Positions 1 to 7,211 of a DNA stretch of 64,000 bases are shown here, piece after piece. Positions within the stretch are counted from its first letter, which is position 1; each line of letters begins with the position of its first letter. The DNA comes from Idiomarina sp. (GTDB lineage: Bacteria; Pseudomonadota; Gammaproteobacteria; Enterobacterales; Alteromonadaceae), in NCBI GenBank assembly GCA_022565355.1, contig JAIUMU010000001.1:310001-374000 (forward strand). Reading direction: 5' to 3'. Both the position numbers and the translations under genes were made by a program. The notes beneath the pieces were generated by a model that saw nothing but the letters and a program-made list of their open reading frames with translations, was not told the origin of the DNA and did not search any database.

Positions 1-338
1 ATGTATTGCGCGAAGGTGGCACGGAGCGCCCATTTACTGGTGAGCACTTGCACGAAGAAAGGCCCGGCGAATACCATTGTGCCGGTTGCGGTACGCTGCT
101 ATTTAAGGCGGATACTAAGTTTGATGCCGGCTGTGGTTGGCCAAGTTTCAGTGCCGCCGAGAAAGGGAATGTGCGTTACCTTAGCGACCACTCTCACGGT
201 ATGGTGCGTACAGAAATTCGCTGTGCGCATTGTGATGGGCACCTTGGCCATGTGTTTGCAGATGGCCCAGCACCAACCGGACAGCGGTATTGTGTAAACT
301 CATTAGCACTAAGTTTTACAGCTTTTAATCAGGAGTGA
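1..338 (+). CDS. msrB: Peptide-methionine (R)-S-oxide reductase MsrB, 5'-truncated by window edge
   Basis: This is the C-terminal part of MsrB, which reduces the R epimer of methionine sulfoxide in proteins using thioredoxin. The reading frame is open from base 3, and the E. coli protein has about 25 further residues before the [10 protein letters not shown] match, so the true start lies left of the window; a TTG at base 6 is not a credible start. Two CxxC zinc motifs are visible (CAGC and CAHC), followed by the conserved GHVFADGP and the RYCVNS segment holding the catalytic cysteine. The last residues are FNQE. A second, unrelated Msr (free-methionine type) lies at 5.7 kb, so repair of oxidised methionine is represented twice in the window. 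Confidence 0.95.
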   Translation, partial: VLREGGTERPFTGEHLHEERPGEYHCAGCGTLLFKADTKFDAGCGWPSFSAAEKGNVRYLSDHSHGMVRTEIRCAHCDGHLGHVFADGPAPTGQRYCVNSLALSFTAFNQE

Positions 339-362
339 GTAGTAGTTTGCTCGCATTTTGCG

Positions 363-409
363 TACAATAGCGGCCGAATTTAAGGCTGATTTAATGGATG
401 TTAAATCAG
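363..409 (+). promoter_or_regulatory. Candidate -10 and leader hairpin of the GAPDH gene
   Basis: TACAAT at 363-368 is a good -10 match with no convincing -35. The inferred leader then contains a perfect 9-bp dyad, CTGATTTAA (386-394) and TTAAATCAG (401-409), with a 6-base loop. No U-tract follows, so it is not an intrinsic terminator. Its role is unknown; it could stabilise the mRNA or be a protein-binding dyad. Confidence 0.35.
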
Positions 410-451
410 ATGGACCCTCGTTACATTTGTACTTCTTAAAAAGGTTTACCA

Positions 452-1900
452 ATGACTGACGCGCATAACGATACAACGTTGAAAAGCTGGGAAGAACGCC
501 AAGAATTTGCGGAGCTAATGCAGCCATTAATTGGCCGTTTGTACCGTACCAAAGGAGTGGAGATTCTGGTGTATGGCCGGAGTTTACTGAATGGATCAAC
601 CATCGACATCATTAAAACTCACCGTTTAGTGCGTCAGCATGAAGGGCACAAGCTGCGCTTGCGCGAAAGCTACCCGTTTTTAAAAGTGATTTCTGAGATA
701 GACATCGCTCCAGCTCGTATTGATGTGGGTAAGTTAGCATTTGGTTATCACTTCGGTGGCAAGCGCGAGGGTGATGAAAGTGTAGAAGATTACGTAAACC
801 GTGTGCTGGTAGACGTTGTGGGCAAGGCTGATGATGTTGAACCGCGCGATGTGGTGCTCTATGGATTTGGCCGAATTGGCCGGTTGTTAGCGCGTTTACT
901 AATCGAGAAGAACGGCCGCACCAATAAGTTACGCCTGAAGGCCATTGTTGTTCGTGGTGGTGGGCCAGGCGATTTGGAAAAACGCGCCAGTTTATTACGT
1001 CGTGATTCCGTGCATGGTCCGTTTAATGGCTCTATTACTGTTGATGAAGCAACCAGCTCGATTAAAGCGAATGGTACGCGCATTCAAGTAATTTATTCCA
1101 GCTCGCCGGATTCAATTGATTACACGCAATATGGCATTGATAACGCAATCATTGTTGATAACACTGGCGTGTGGAAGGATGAAGCTGGGCTTGGCCTGCA
1201 TCTTAAATCGAAAGGTGCTGCAAAGGTGCTATTAACAGCACCAGCAAAAGGCAATATTAAAAATATCGTGCATGGTGTAAACCATACCGACGTATTAGAG
1301 AACGATTTAATTGTTTCTGCTGCAAGTTGTACCACCAATGCAATTACACCGGTGCTGAAAGCGATTAATGATCGGTTTGGCATTAAAAATGGCCACGTTG
1401 AAACCGTGCATGCGTATACCAACGATCAAAACTTGATTGATAATTACCACAAAGCTGAGCGTCGTGGCCGTTCTGCGCCGTTGAACATGGTAATTACAGA
1501 AACTGGCGCTGCAAAAGCTGTGTCAAAAGCTTTACCTGAGCTTACTGGCAAACTTACAGGTAACGCAATTCGGGTACCAACGCCGAATGTATCGATGGCT
1601 ATCATGAACTTGAACTTAAATGAAGCTACCGACAAAGAAGCGCTGAATGAATATATGCGCCAAACTGCGCTGAATTCCGATTTGCAAAATCAAATTGATT
1701 ACACATCATCTACCGAAATCGTTTCTTCTGATTTAGTAGGTAGCCGCTATGCGGGCATCGTTGATTCACAGGCAACTATTGTGGATGGCGACCGTGCAGT
1801 GCTTTACGTTTGGTACGACAACGAATTTGGCTATAGCTGCCAGGTTTTACGAGTTGTGCAAGATATGGCTGGATTGGTTGTTCCGAACATTCCTGCTTAA
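452..1900 (+). CDS. Glyceraldehyde-3-phosphate dehydrogenase with long N-terminal extension
   Basis: NAD(P)-dependent GAPDH interconverts glyceraldehyde-3-phosphate and 1,3-bisphosphoglycerate in glycolysis and gluconeogenesis. The Rossmann start VLYGFGRIGR is at about residue 133 and the catalytic segment SAASCTTNAITP places the nucleophile at Cys293; HAYTNDQ and the ERRGRSAP phosphate-binding loop follow. The protein is 482 aa against about 330 for classical GAPDH, the difference being a roughly 130-residue N-terminal domain found in 480-aa GAPDHs of marine gammaproteobacteria. That extension has no motif I recognise. ATG at 452 is preceded by AAAAAGG at normal distance. Transcription probably ends at the hairpin at 1936-1960. 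Whether it runs mainly in the biosynthetic direction is inference. Confidence 0.93.
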   Translation: MTDAHNDTTLKSWEERQEFAELMQPLIGRLYRTKGVEILVYGRSLLNGSTIDIIKTHRLVRQHEGHKLRLRESYPFLKVISEIDIAPARIDVGKLAFGYHFGGKREGDESVEDYVNRVLVDVVGKADDVEPRDVVLYGFGRIGRLLARLLIEKNGRTNKLRLKAIVVRGGGPGDLEKRASLLRRDSVHGPFNGSITVDEATSSIKANGTRIQVIYSSSPDSIDYTQYGIDNAIIVDNTGVWKDEAGLGLHLKSKGAAKVLLTAPAKGNIKNIVHGVNHTDVLENDLIVSAASCTTNAITPVLKAINDRFGIKNGHVETVHAYTNDQNLIDNYHKAERRGRSAPLNMVITETGAAKAVSKALPELTGKLTGNAIRVPTPNVSMAIMNLNLNEATDKEALNEYMRQTALNSDLQNQIDYTSSTEIVSSDLVGSRYAGIVDSQATIVDGDRAVLYVWYDNEFGYSCQVLRVVQDMAGLVVPNIPA

Positions 1901-1935
1901 GTAATGTGCGCTCATACCCTGTAGCAAGAATCGTT

Positions 1936-1960
1936 AAGAAGCGCCTTTGGGCGCTTCTTT
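1936..1960 (+). terminator. Intrinsic terminator of the GAPDH gene
   Basis: Perfect 10-bp stem AAGAAGCGCC / GGCGCTTCTT with a 4-base loop, running into a short T stretch. Confidence 0.8.
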
Positions 1961-1997
1961 CATATGAACAGTTTTCAAGTACGACAATGAGGTGAGT

Positions 1998-3125
1998 ATG
2001 TTTATTTCAACAGCATTTGATAGCGGCAACATTGAAGTAGTAGATGCCGATAGCGCAGAGAACATTCGCTTGCGAATTCGCAAAGACAACCAATCTGAAT
2101 TTTATCAGTGGTTTCATTTTAAGCTGTTCGCAGCAATAGATGTTGAACACAACATGATCATTGAAAATGCTGGTGGTTCAGCGTATCCGAAAGGATGGGA
2201 AAACTATCAAGCCATGGCAAGTTATGATCGTGAGCATTGGTTTCGTGTGCCTACAAGCTTTGATGGTGAAAAACTCACAATAACCCATACACCGGAACAA
2301 GAAACCGTATTTTATGCCTACTTTGTGCCATACAGCTGGGATCGGCATCTCGATCTATTGCAATGGGCGCAGCAATCTTCGTGGGTAGAGCAAACTGTAT
2401 TAGGTACAACCTTAGATGGCCGCGAAATGAATATGTTAATTATTGGCGAGCCGGCTGAGCACAAACGTAATATCTGGATTACGGCGCGTCAGCACCCAGG
2501 CGAAACAATGGCAGAGTGGTTTGTAGAAGGTTTGCTTGAGCACCTGCTTGATGAGGATGAGCATATCTCTCGGCAGTTACTGGATAATGCAGTATTTTAC
2601 ATTGTTCCGAATATGAACCCAGATGGCAGCGTACGCGGCCACTTACGCACCAATGCAATTGGTGTAAACCTTAACCGTGAATGGGCTGAACCTTCGTTAG
2701 AACGTAGCCCAGAGGTGTTCCACGTACTTAACGAAATGGATGCGATTGGCGTGGATATGCACCTCGATGTGCATGGCGATGAGAATCTACCCTATAACTT
2801 CGTAGCTGGCGCGGAAGGTGTTCCTTCCTATGATGATCGCATGGCCAAGTTAGAAGATAGCTTCCGCAACGCGTATCTAGCGGCAACTGCAGAGTTTCAA
2901 ACTGAATTCGGTTACGAAAAAGAAGCGCCAGGGCAAGCTAATTTAACTGTGGCGAGTAGTGCTGTAGCCGAACGGTTTAAATGTTTGGCGTTCACTATTG
3001 AAATGCCGTTCAAGGATAACGACAACTTACCTGAGCCATACCAACAGTGGAACGATGTTCGCTCACGGAAGTTTGGTCGTGATACCTTGAAGGCGATTTT
3101 AGATGTAGTAGGGCAGTTGCGTTAA
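1998..3125 (+). CDS. M14-family zinc carboxypeptidase (cytosolic type)
   Basis: Zinc metallocarboxypeptidase of the M14 family, in the cytosolic carboxypeptidase-like subgroup with an N-terminal beta-sandwich (about residues 1-130) before the catalytic domain. The zinc ligands are visible as HPGE (His166, Glu169) and, after NMNPDGSVRGHLRTNAIG, the LDVHGDE segment (His259). The general base is probably Glu335 in FTIEMPF. No signal peptide, so it should act on peptides or protein C termini in the cytoplasm. I place the start at ATG 1998 because GAGG at 1989-1992 lies 5 bases upstream; an in-frame GTG at 1992 overlaps that ribosome site. The substrate cannot be read from the sequence. Confidence 0.88.
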   Translation: MFISTAFDSGNIEVVDADSAENIRLRIRKDNQSEFYQWFHFKLFAAIDVEHNMIIENAGGSAYPKGWENYQAMASYDREHWFRVPTSFDGEKLTITHTPEQETVFYAYFVPYSWDRHLDLLQWAQQSSWVEQTVLGTTLDGREMNMLIIGEPAEHKRNIWITARQHPGETMAEWFVEGLLEHLLDEDEHISRQLLDNAVFYIVPNMNPDGSVRGHLRTNAIGVNLNREWAEPSLERSPEVFHVLNEMDAIGVDMHLDVHGDENLPYNFVAGAEGVPSYDDRMAKLEDSFRNAYLAATAEFQTEFGYEKEAPGQANLTVASSAVAERFKCLAFTIEMPFKDNDNLPEPYQQWNDVRSRKFGRDTLKAILDVVGQLR

Positions 3126-3153
3126 GATATATATGCGATTGCGCAACAAATAA

Positions 3154-3183
3154 AAAAGCCGAACATTTTCATGTTCGGCTTTT
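3154..3183. terminator. Bidirectional terminator between the M14 peptidase and agcS
   Basis: Perfect 13-bp stem (AAAAGCCGAACAT and its complement) with loop TTTC, A-rich on the left and T-rich on the right, between two convergent genes. It can terminate both strands. Confidence 0.88.
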
Positions 3184-3199
3184 TACTTACTAAATTTTA

Positions 3200-4753
3200 T
3201 TACTCTGCTTTATTTGGCGGTGTAACAATAGCATCAGCTTCTGCTGCTGGTGGCACTGTACCTTCAGCACGTTGCTTAGCAATGCGCTTCTCCCAAAAAT
3301 CGGCTTTAGTAATTCCCAATTTAATGGGATCAAAGATGATTGGGCCGCCCGCTTTTTTCTGCGCCTCATAATCACGTAAGCACATGATGGCAGGCTTGGC
3401 GACAAAAAAGATGGCGAGAATACCGAGGATGTTAATCCAAGCCATTAAGCCAACACCGATATCACCTAAGTTCCAAATATAACCAGAACTATTCACCATG
3501 CCGTAGGCCACCATAAACATGATCACCATTTTCACCACAAACAAGGAGAACCGGTTTTTAATATAGCGGTTTAAGTACGCCACATTGGTTTCTGCGATGT
3601 AGTAATAGGCCAGAATAGTGGTGAAGGCGAAGAAGAATATGGCTACCCCCACAAACCCTTGGCCAAAGTTGCCAAACACGCTCGAGAGAGCAAGCTGCGT
3701 AAAGGCAGGTGAAGCAACTTCAGTAGCCGCTGGTACATTTTGCAGAATTAAACCACCCGTTACTTCATTTACAATGTTGTACTGTTGGGTAATCAGAATC
3801 ATTAGTGCAGTTGCAGTACATACGAACAAGGTATCTACATACACCGAAAATGCCTGTACTAAGCCTTGTTGTGAAGGGTGGTCTACTTCCGCTGCCGAAG
3901 AAGCGTGAGGGCCGGTACCTTGGCCTGCTTCATTCGAGTAAATACCACGTTTCACACCCCAACCAATGGCCGCACCAAAGCCTGCTTGCGCGGTAAAGGC
4001 ATCGGTTATGATCATGGCAAAGATTCCTGGAACTTGGTTTAAGTTTAGGAACACGATAACTAACGCCATAATAATGTAGGCGAGCGCCATGAAAGGAACC
4101 ACGATTTGCGTGAAATTCGCGATGCGTTTAATGCCGCCAAAGATTATGAAGCCTAAAACAATTAAAATTACCGCTAACGCAATTAACTTATGGCTGCCAA
4201 CTTCGCCGTAATCAGTGCTTACTAAGTTGCCATCACCAAACACATGGGTAACTGCGTTACCTACGGCGTTTGCTTGAATACCGGGCAAGAAGATACCACA
4301 GGCGATAATGGCTGAAATTGCGAACGTGATCGCTAGCCATTTTTGGCCAAGGGCTTTCTCGAAGTAGTAGGCTGGGCCACCACGATACTGGCCGTTCTCT
4401 TCTACTTTATAAATTTGTCCTAGAGTGGATTCTGCATATGCGGTACTAGCGCCTAAAAACGCAACTACCCACATCCAAAATACTGCACCAGGGCCACCAA
4501 AACCAATGGCGGCTGCTACACCAGCAATGTTACCTACGCCAACTCGGCCTGATAAGGTAACAGCAAGCGCTTGAAATGATGAAATACCCTTACTTGATTC
4601 GTTTGGGCTAAATAGCAGTTTCACCATCTCCCGGAAATGGCGAACCTGCGCAAAACGCGTAAGAATTGAATAAAATAAGCCTGCGGCAAGGCATAAAAAC
4701 ACCAGTGCAGGGCTCCAAATGATATTATTTATTGTGTTAACCACACTTTCCAT
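3200..4753 (-). CDS. Sodium:alanine/glycine symporter, AGCS family
   Basis: Inner-membrane amino-acid carrier of the AGCS family, importing alanine or glycine with sodium. The 517-residue protein has about 11 hydrophobic helices and the family hallmarks: LSGRVGVGNIAGVAAAIG near the N terminus, GGPAYYFEKALG, and the central segment GVKRGIYSNEAGQGTGPHAS. ATG at 4753 is preceded on the minus strand by GGGGGA. Transcribed alone, divergent from the zinc-ribbon gene and ending at the shared terminator at 3154-3183. It fits the amino-acid-centred metabolism of the window. Which amino acid is carried cannot be fixed from sequence. Confidence 0.92.
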   Translation of the reverse strand: MESVVNTINNIIWSPALVFLCLAAGLFYSILTRFAQVRHFREMVKLLFSPNESSKGISSFQALAVTLSGRVGVGNIAGVAAAIGFGGPGAVFWMWVVAFLGASTAYAESTLGQIYKVEENGQYRGGPAYYFEKALGQKWLAITFAISAIIACGIFLPGIQANAVGNAVTHVFGDGNLVSTDYGEVGSHKLIALAVILIVLGFIIFGGIKRIANFTQIVVPFMALAYIIMALVIVFLNLNQVPGIFAMIITDAFTAQAGFGAAIGWGVKRGIYSNEAGQGTGPHASSAAEVDHPSQQGLVQAFSVYVDTLFVCTATALMILITQQYNIVNEVTGGLILQNVPAATEVASPAFTQLALSSVFGNFGQGFVGVAIFFFAFTTILAYYYIAETNVAYLNRYIKNRFSLFVVKMVIMFMVAYGMVNSSGYIWNLGDIGVGLMAWINILGILAIFFVAKPAIMCLRDYEAQKKAGGPIIFDPIKLGITKADFWEKRIAKQRAEGTVPPAAEADAIVTPPNKAE

Positions 4754-4785
4754 GGGGTCCCCCGGGGATTGTTATTGTTGTGTTA

Positions 4786-4822
4786 ACTATACTTTGCCAT
4801 AGTTTGGCGTAAAGCTCTACGC
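4786..4822 (-). promoter_or_regulatory. Candidate agcS promoter with overlapping dyad
   Basis: On the minus strand, TTTACG (4808-4813) and TATAGT (4786-4791) lie 16 bp apart, a plausible sigma70 promoter pointing at agcS. A 16-bp near-palindrome at 4807-4822 (GCGTAAAGCTCTACGC, 14 of 16 symmetric) covers the -35, where a repressor or activator could bind. No known family was matched. Confidence 0.4.
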
Positions 4823-4977
4823 TAAATCCGGCGGCTAAACCTCGTGAATTGTGCACTTAATCGAAAATTCGAGTGAATATAGCGTAATTGTTGGGCTGTT
4901 TCGGAATCGATGGATGACCAACAGCGCCCACGCTGATATGATAAGGCGTAATTCATGGTAAAAAGAGTGTTTTAAAT

Positions 4978-5310
4978 ATGGCGATTATTAGTTGCCCTGG
5001 CTGTAGCAAAAAGGTTTCTGATAAAGCAGCAGTATGTGATTCGTGTGGTTTTATGCTGGGCGCCCATGATGCTGATAGTTTAGCTCGAAAGGCGAGTGCT
5101 AAACGTTCCATGCGGTTGAATCAATTAGTGAGCCACCAAATGTTGGCGATTTTATTGTTTATTGCGGGAATTGGCGGAACATTTTATGATTGGCAGCAGG
5201 TGCAGGGATGGCAATTCATGCCTCATGTATCCATGGCTGTGGCGATTTTGAGTTTTGTTTGGTACTTGGTAACTCGTGCCCGTATTTATATATTAAAGCG
5301 ACAACGATAG
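4978..5310 (+). CDS. Small zinc-ribbon membrane protein, function unknown
   Basis: A 110-residue protein with an N-terminal zinc ribbon (CPGC at about residues 6-9 and CDSC at about 20-23) and two hydrophobic segments (about residues 52-68 and 80-95), ending in a basic tail. The ribbon probably faces the cytoplasm. I do not recognise a specific family beyond zinc-ribbon membrane proteins. It lies one base upstream of yeaC and probably opens the operon running through msrC. Upstream bases 4823-4977 have no clear promoter. Confidence 0.75.
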   Translation: MAIISCPGCSKKVSDKAAVCDSCGFMLGAHDADSLARKASAKRSMRLNQLVSHQMLAILLFIAGIGGTFYDWQQVQGWQFMPHVSMAVAILSFVWYLVTRARIYILKRQR

Positions 5311-5311
5311 T

Positions 5312-5659
5312 ATGCAGTACGATGATGTACTTAGGGCAATGACCCCAGAAATTTATGAACGTATGAAAGATGCGGTAGAAACTGGCCGTTGGCCTGATGG
5401 CCAAAAGCTCACCCCAGCGCAGCTTGAGAATGCCATGGAACTTGTAATGGTGTATCAAGCAAAGCGTTTGCAGCAAGATGATCACTTCTCCATCGCACCT
5501 ACTGGCGAACTGCTAATGAAAACAAAAGGCGATTTGCGCGCGGAACTGCGGTTGCGTGCAGGTGCTGACATTGCTCGCTTTCAAGTAAACGAACCGAGCA
5601 CGGATGATAATGATAGTGAAACTCCCCCCTCGAACGATTCGCAGGAGAAACCAAACTAG
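5312..5659 (+). CDS. yeaC: YeaC family protein (DUF1315)
   Basis: Matches E. coli YeaC over its full length (MTPEIYERMKDAVETGRWPDG, then LTPAQLENAMELVM), with an extra acidic, low-complexity C-terminal tail of about 25 residues here. The function of DUF1315 proteins is not known. Starts 1 base after the zinc-ribbon gene, and its TAG overlaps the GTG start of msrC, so the three are almost certainly co-transcribed and coupled. Confidence 0.88.
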   Translation: MQYDDVLRAMTPEIYERMKDAVETGRWPDGQKLTPAQLENAMELVMVYQAKRLQQDDHFSIAPTGELLMKTKGDLRAELRLRAGADIARFQVNEPSTDDNDSETPPSNDSQEKPN

Positions 5660-6147
5660 TGTTTGAAGCTGATACCACTTCTGAACGCGGTAATGCAGAG
5701 CATTATCGCAGCATGCAGCAGCAACTTACCGCGTTAGTTAGCGGTGAACCGGATTTAATTGCTAATCTTGCCAACATCAGTGCGTTTTTATATGACCAGC
5801 TAGATGATTTAAATTGGCTTGGTTTTTATATTGTTCGCGATAACGAGCTTGTACTCGGCCCATTTCAAGGAAAGGTTGCGTGTGTGCGCATCCCATTCAC
5901 TAAAGGTGTATGTGGTGCTGCGGCAAGCAGCCAAGAGATTCAGCGCGTTGCAGATGTACACGCATTCGCTGGCCACATAGCTTGCGATTCGGCGAGTAAC
6001 TCAGAAATTGTGTTGCCGATCGTAGTGGACGGTAAAACCGTGGCCGTGCTGGATATTGATAGCCCGATGATTGGCAGATTTAGTGCCACGGATGAGCAGG
6101 GCTTGGCAGAATTACTGCCGTTACTGGAAACTTTAAACTGGGCTTAA
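5659..6147 (+). CDS. msrC: Free methionine-(R)-sulfoxide reductase (GAF domain)
   Basis: Cytoplasmic GAF-domain reductase acting on free, not protein-bound, methionine-R-sulfoxide, as in E. coli MsrC (YebR). The three family cysteines are present: Cys75 (GKVACVRIP), Cys85 (KGVCGAAA) and Cys109 (GHIACDSASNSEIVLP). Length 162 aa is normal. GTG start at 5659 overlaps the yeaC stop by one base, with AGGAG at 5643-5647. The E. coli order msrC-proQ-prc is kept here except for one inserted small gene. Confidence 0.92.
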   Translation: MFEADTTSERGNAEHYRSMQQQLTALVSGEPDLIANLANISAFLYDQLDDLNWLGFYIVRDNELVLGPFQGKVACVRIPFTKGVCGAAASSQEIQRVADVHAFAGHIACDSASNSEIVLPIVVDGKTVAVLDIDSPMIGRFSATDEQGLAELLPLLETLNWA

Positions 6148-6179
6148 CGAATAAGCTTCGGTTTATGGGCGGTGAAACT

Positions 6180-6479
6180 ATGGATTCTTTTGATGTGCGG
6201 CCGTATCTTGTATCGATTCAGGATATGGAGTTCTTTGAAGAAGAAGCAGAGCAAGCAGCAGACAACTTAAACGCAATGCTCTACGCTATCAGTAATGAAA
6301 CCGCTGGTAGTGATTATTGGCAGAGCGAAAATATTGCGCAACTCGTGGTTGAAATTACAGATATGTGGCTCCGCGAGCCCGGGTTGCTTGAATCAGAAGT
6401 AGACGAACTAGAAGATTACATCACTCACTTGGTACATCGAATTGAACAAGACGATGACCACAATGAACAGCTCGATTAA
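6180..6479 (+). CDS. Small acidic protein between msrC and proQ, unknown
   Basis: A 99-residue, strongly acidic protein, probably all-helical, with many Asp/Glu in the first 30 and last 35 residues and no cysteine, signal peptide or membrane helix. I do not recognise the family. I chose ATG 6180 (GGTG just upstream) over ATG 6165, which has no ribosome site. Its TAA is part of the TAAGG used as ribosome site by proQ 10 bases later, so translation is probably coupled to that RNA chaperone. Confidence 0.65.
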   Translation: MDSFDVRPYLVSIQDMEFFEEEAEQAADNLNAMLYAISNETAGSDYWQSENIAQLVVEITDMWLREPGLLESEVDELEDYITHLVHRIEQDDDHNEQLD

Positions 6480-6489
6480 GGTTATAGCA

Positions 6490-7200
6490 ATGGAAAACAC
6501 GGCAAAACTCTCTAATAGCAAGGAAGTGATTGCATATTTGGTTGAGAAATTCCCTACATGCTTCACATTAGAGGGAGACGCGCGCCCTTTAAAAATAGGC
6601 ATCTTTGATGATTTAGCAACACGGCTAGCAGACGATGAACGGGTGAGTAAAACTCGCTTGCGCTCAGCGCTTCGCCAGTATACTGGTGCTTGGCGTTATT
6701 TGCGGGGAGTAAAAGAAGGTGTGCAACGCGTAGATCTTGATGGGGCTGATGCGGGCTTAGTGGAAGCTGAGCATGAAAGCCATGCTCTTGAGCAACTGAA
6801 AGAATCACAAGAGCGCGCAAAGGCAAAACGCCAAGAACGTGCGGCAGAAAGCAAAGCGGCTGCGGCGAAAGCTCGTGCAGCAGTGAACAAAGACGCGCAA
6901 GATGGTGTCAGAAAAGAAGGTGCGAGAAAACCGAAAGGGAAGAAAGCGCCGTATACAAATGAACGTAAGACAAAAACATTTGGTAGTAAGCCAGCTGCAA
7001 AGCAGGAAACTACTAAAGCAAACGCTCCATTAGAAGCGATTGCGCAAGATACCATCGAAGTAGGGACGGAAGTTCGTGTGCAAGTAGGAAGTTTCCCGGT
7101 TGCTGGCACGATAACCGACCTTGATAAACATGATGTGCAGGTTCAGTTGCCCTCAGGCATGTTAGTTCGCGTTCCGCGTTCAGAACTGTTCCGCGCATAA
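6490..7200 (+). CDS. proQ: RNA chaperone ProQ
   Basis: FinO-domain RNA-binding protein that binds small RNAs and mRNA 3' ends. Residues 1-120 align with E. coli ProQ (SKEVIAYLVEKFPTCF, ARPLKIGIFDDLA, KTRLRSALRQYTGAWRYL), followed by a basic Lys/Ala/Arg-rich linker (about 120-180) and a C-terminal Tudor-like domain (VQLPSGMLVRVPRSELF). The start is ATG 6490 by homology (MEN...), with TAAGG 8 bases upstream; the frame is open further 5' but that part overlaps the previous gene and is not conserved. Followed by prc after 11 bases, the usual gammaproteobacterial pairing. Confidence 0.95.
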   Translation: MENTAKLSNSKEVIAYLVEKFPTCFTLEGDARPLKIGIFDDLATRLADDERVSKTRLRSALRQYTGAWRYLRGVKEGVQRVDLDGADAGLVEAEHESHALEQLKESQERAKAKRQERAAESKAAAAKARAAVNKDAQDGVRKEGARKPKGKKAPYTNERKTKTFGSKPAAKQETTKANAPLEAIAQDTIEVGTEVRVQVGSFPVAGTITDLDKHDVQVQLPSGMLVRVPRSELFRA

Positions 7201-7211
7201 TAGGAGAATGC

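Noticed and set aside
1-297. Open frame from base 1 with ATG
   Set aside because: It overlaps msrB in another frame; the msrB frame has clear homology and this one has none.
6696-7109. 137-codon antisense frame over proQ
   Set aside because: It mirrors the repetitive Lys/Ala/Arg-rich linker of proQ; Ser/Ala/Phe-rich translation without homology.
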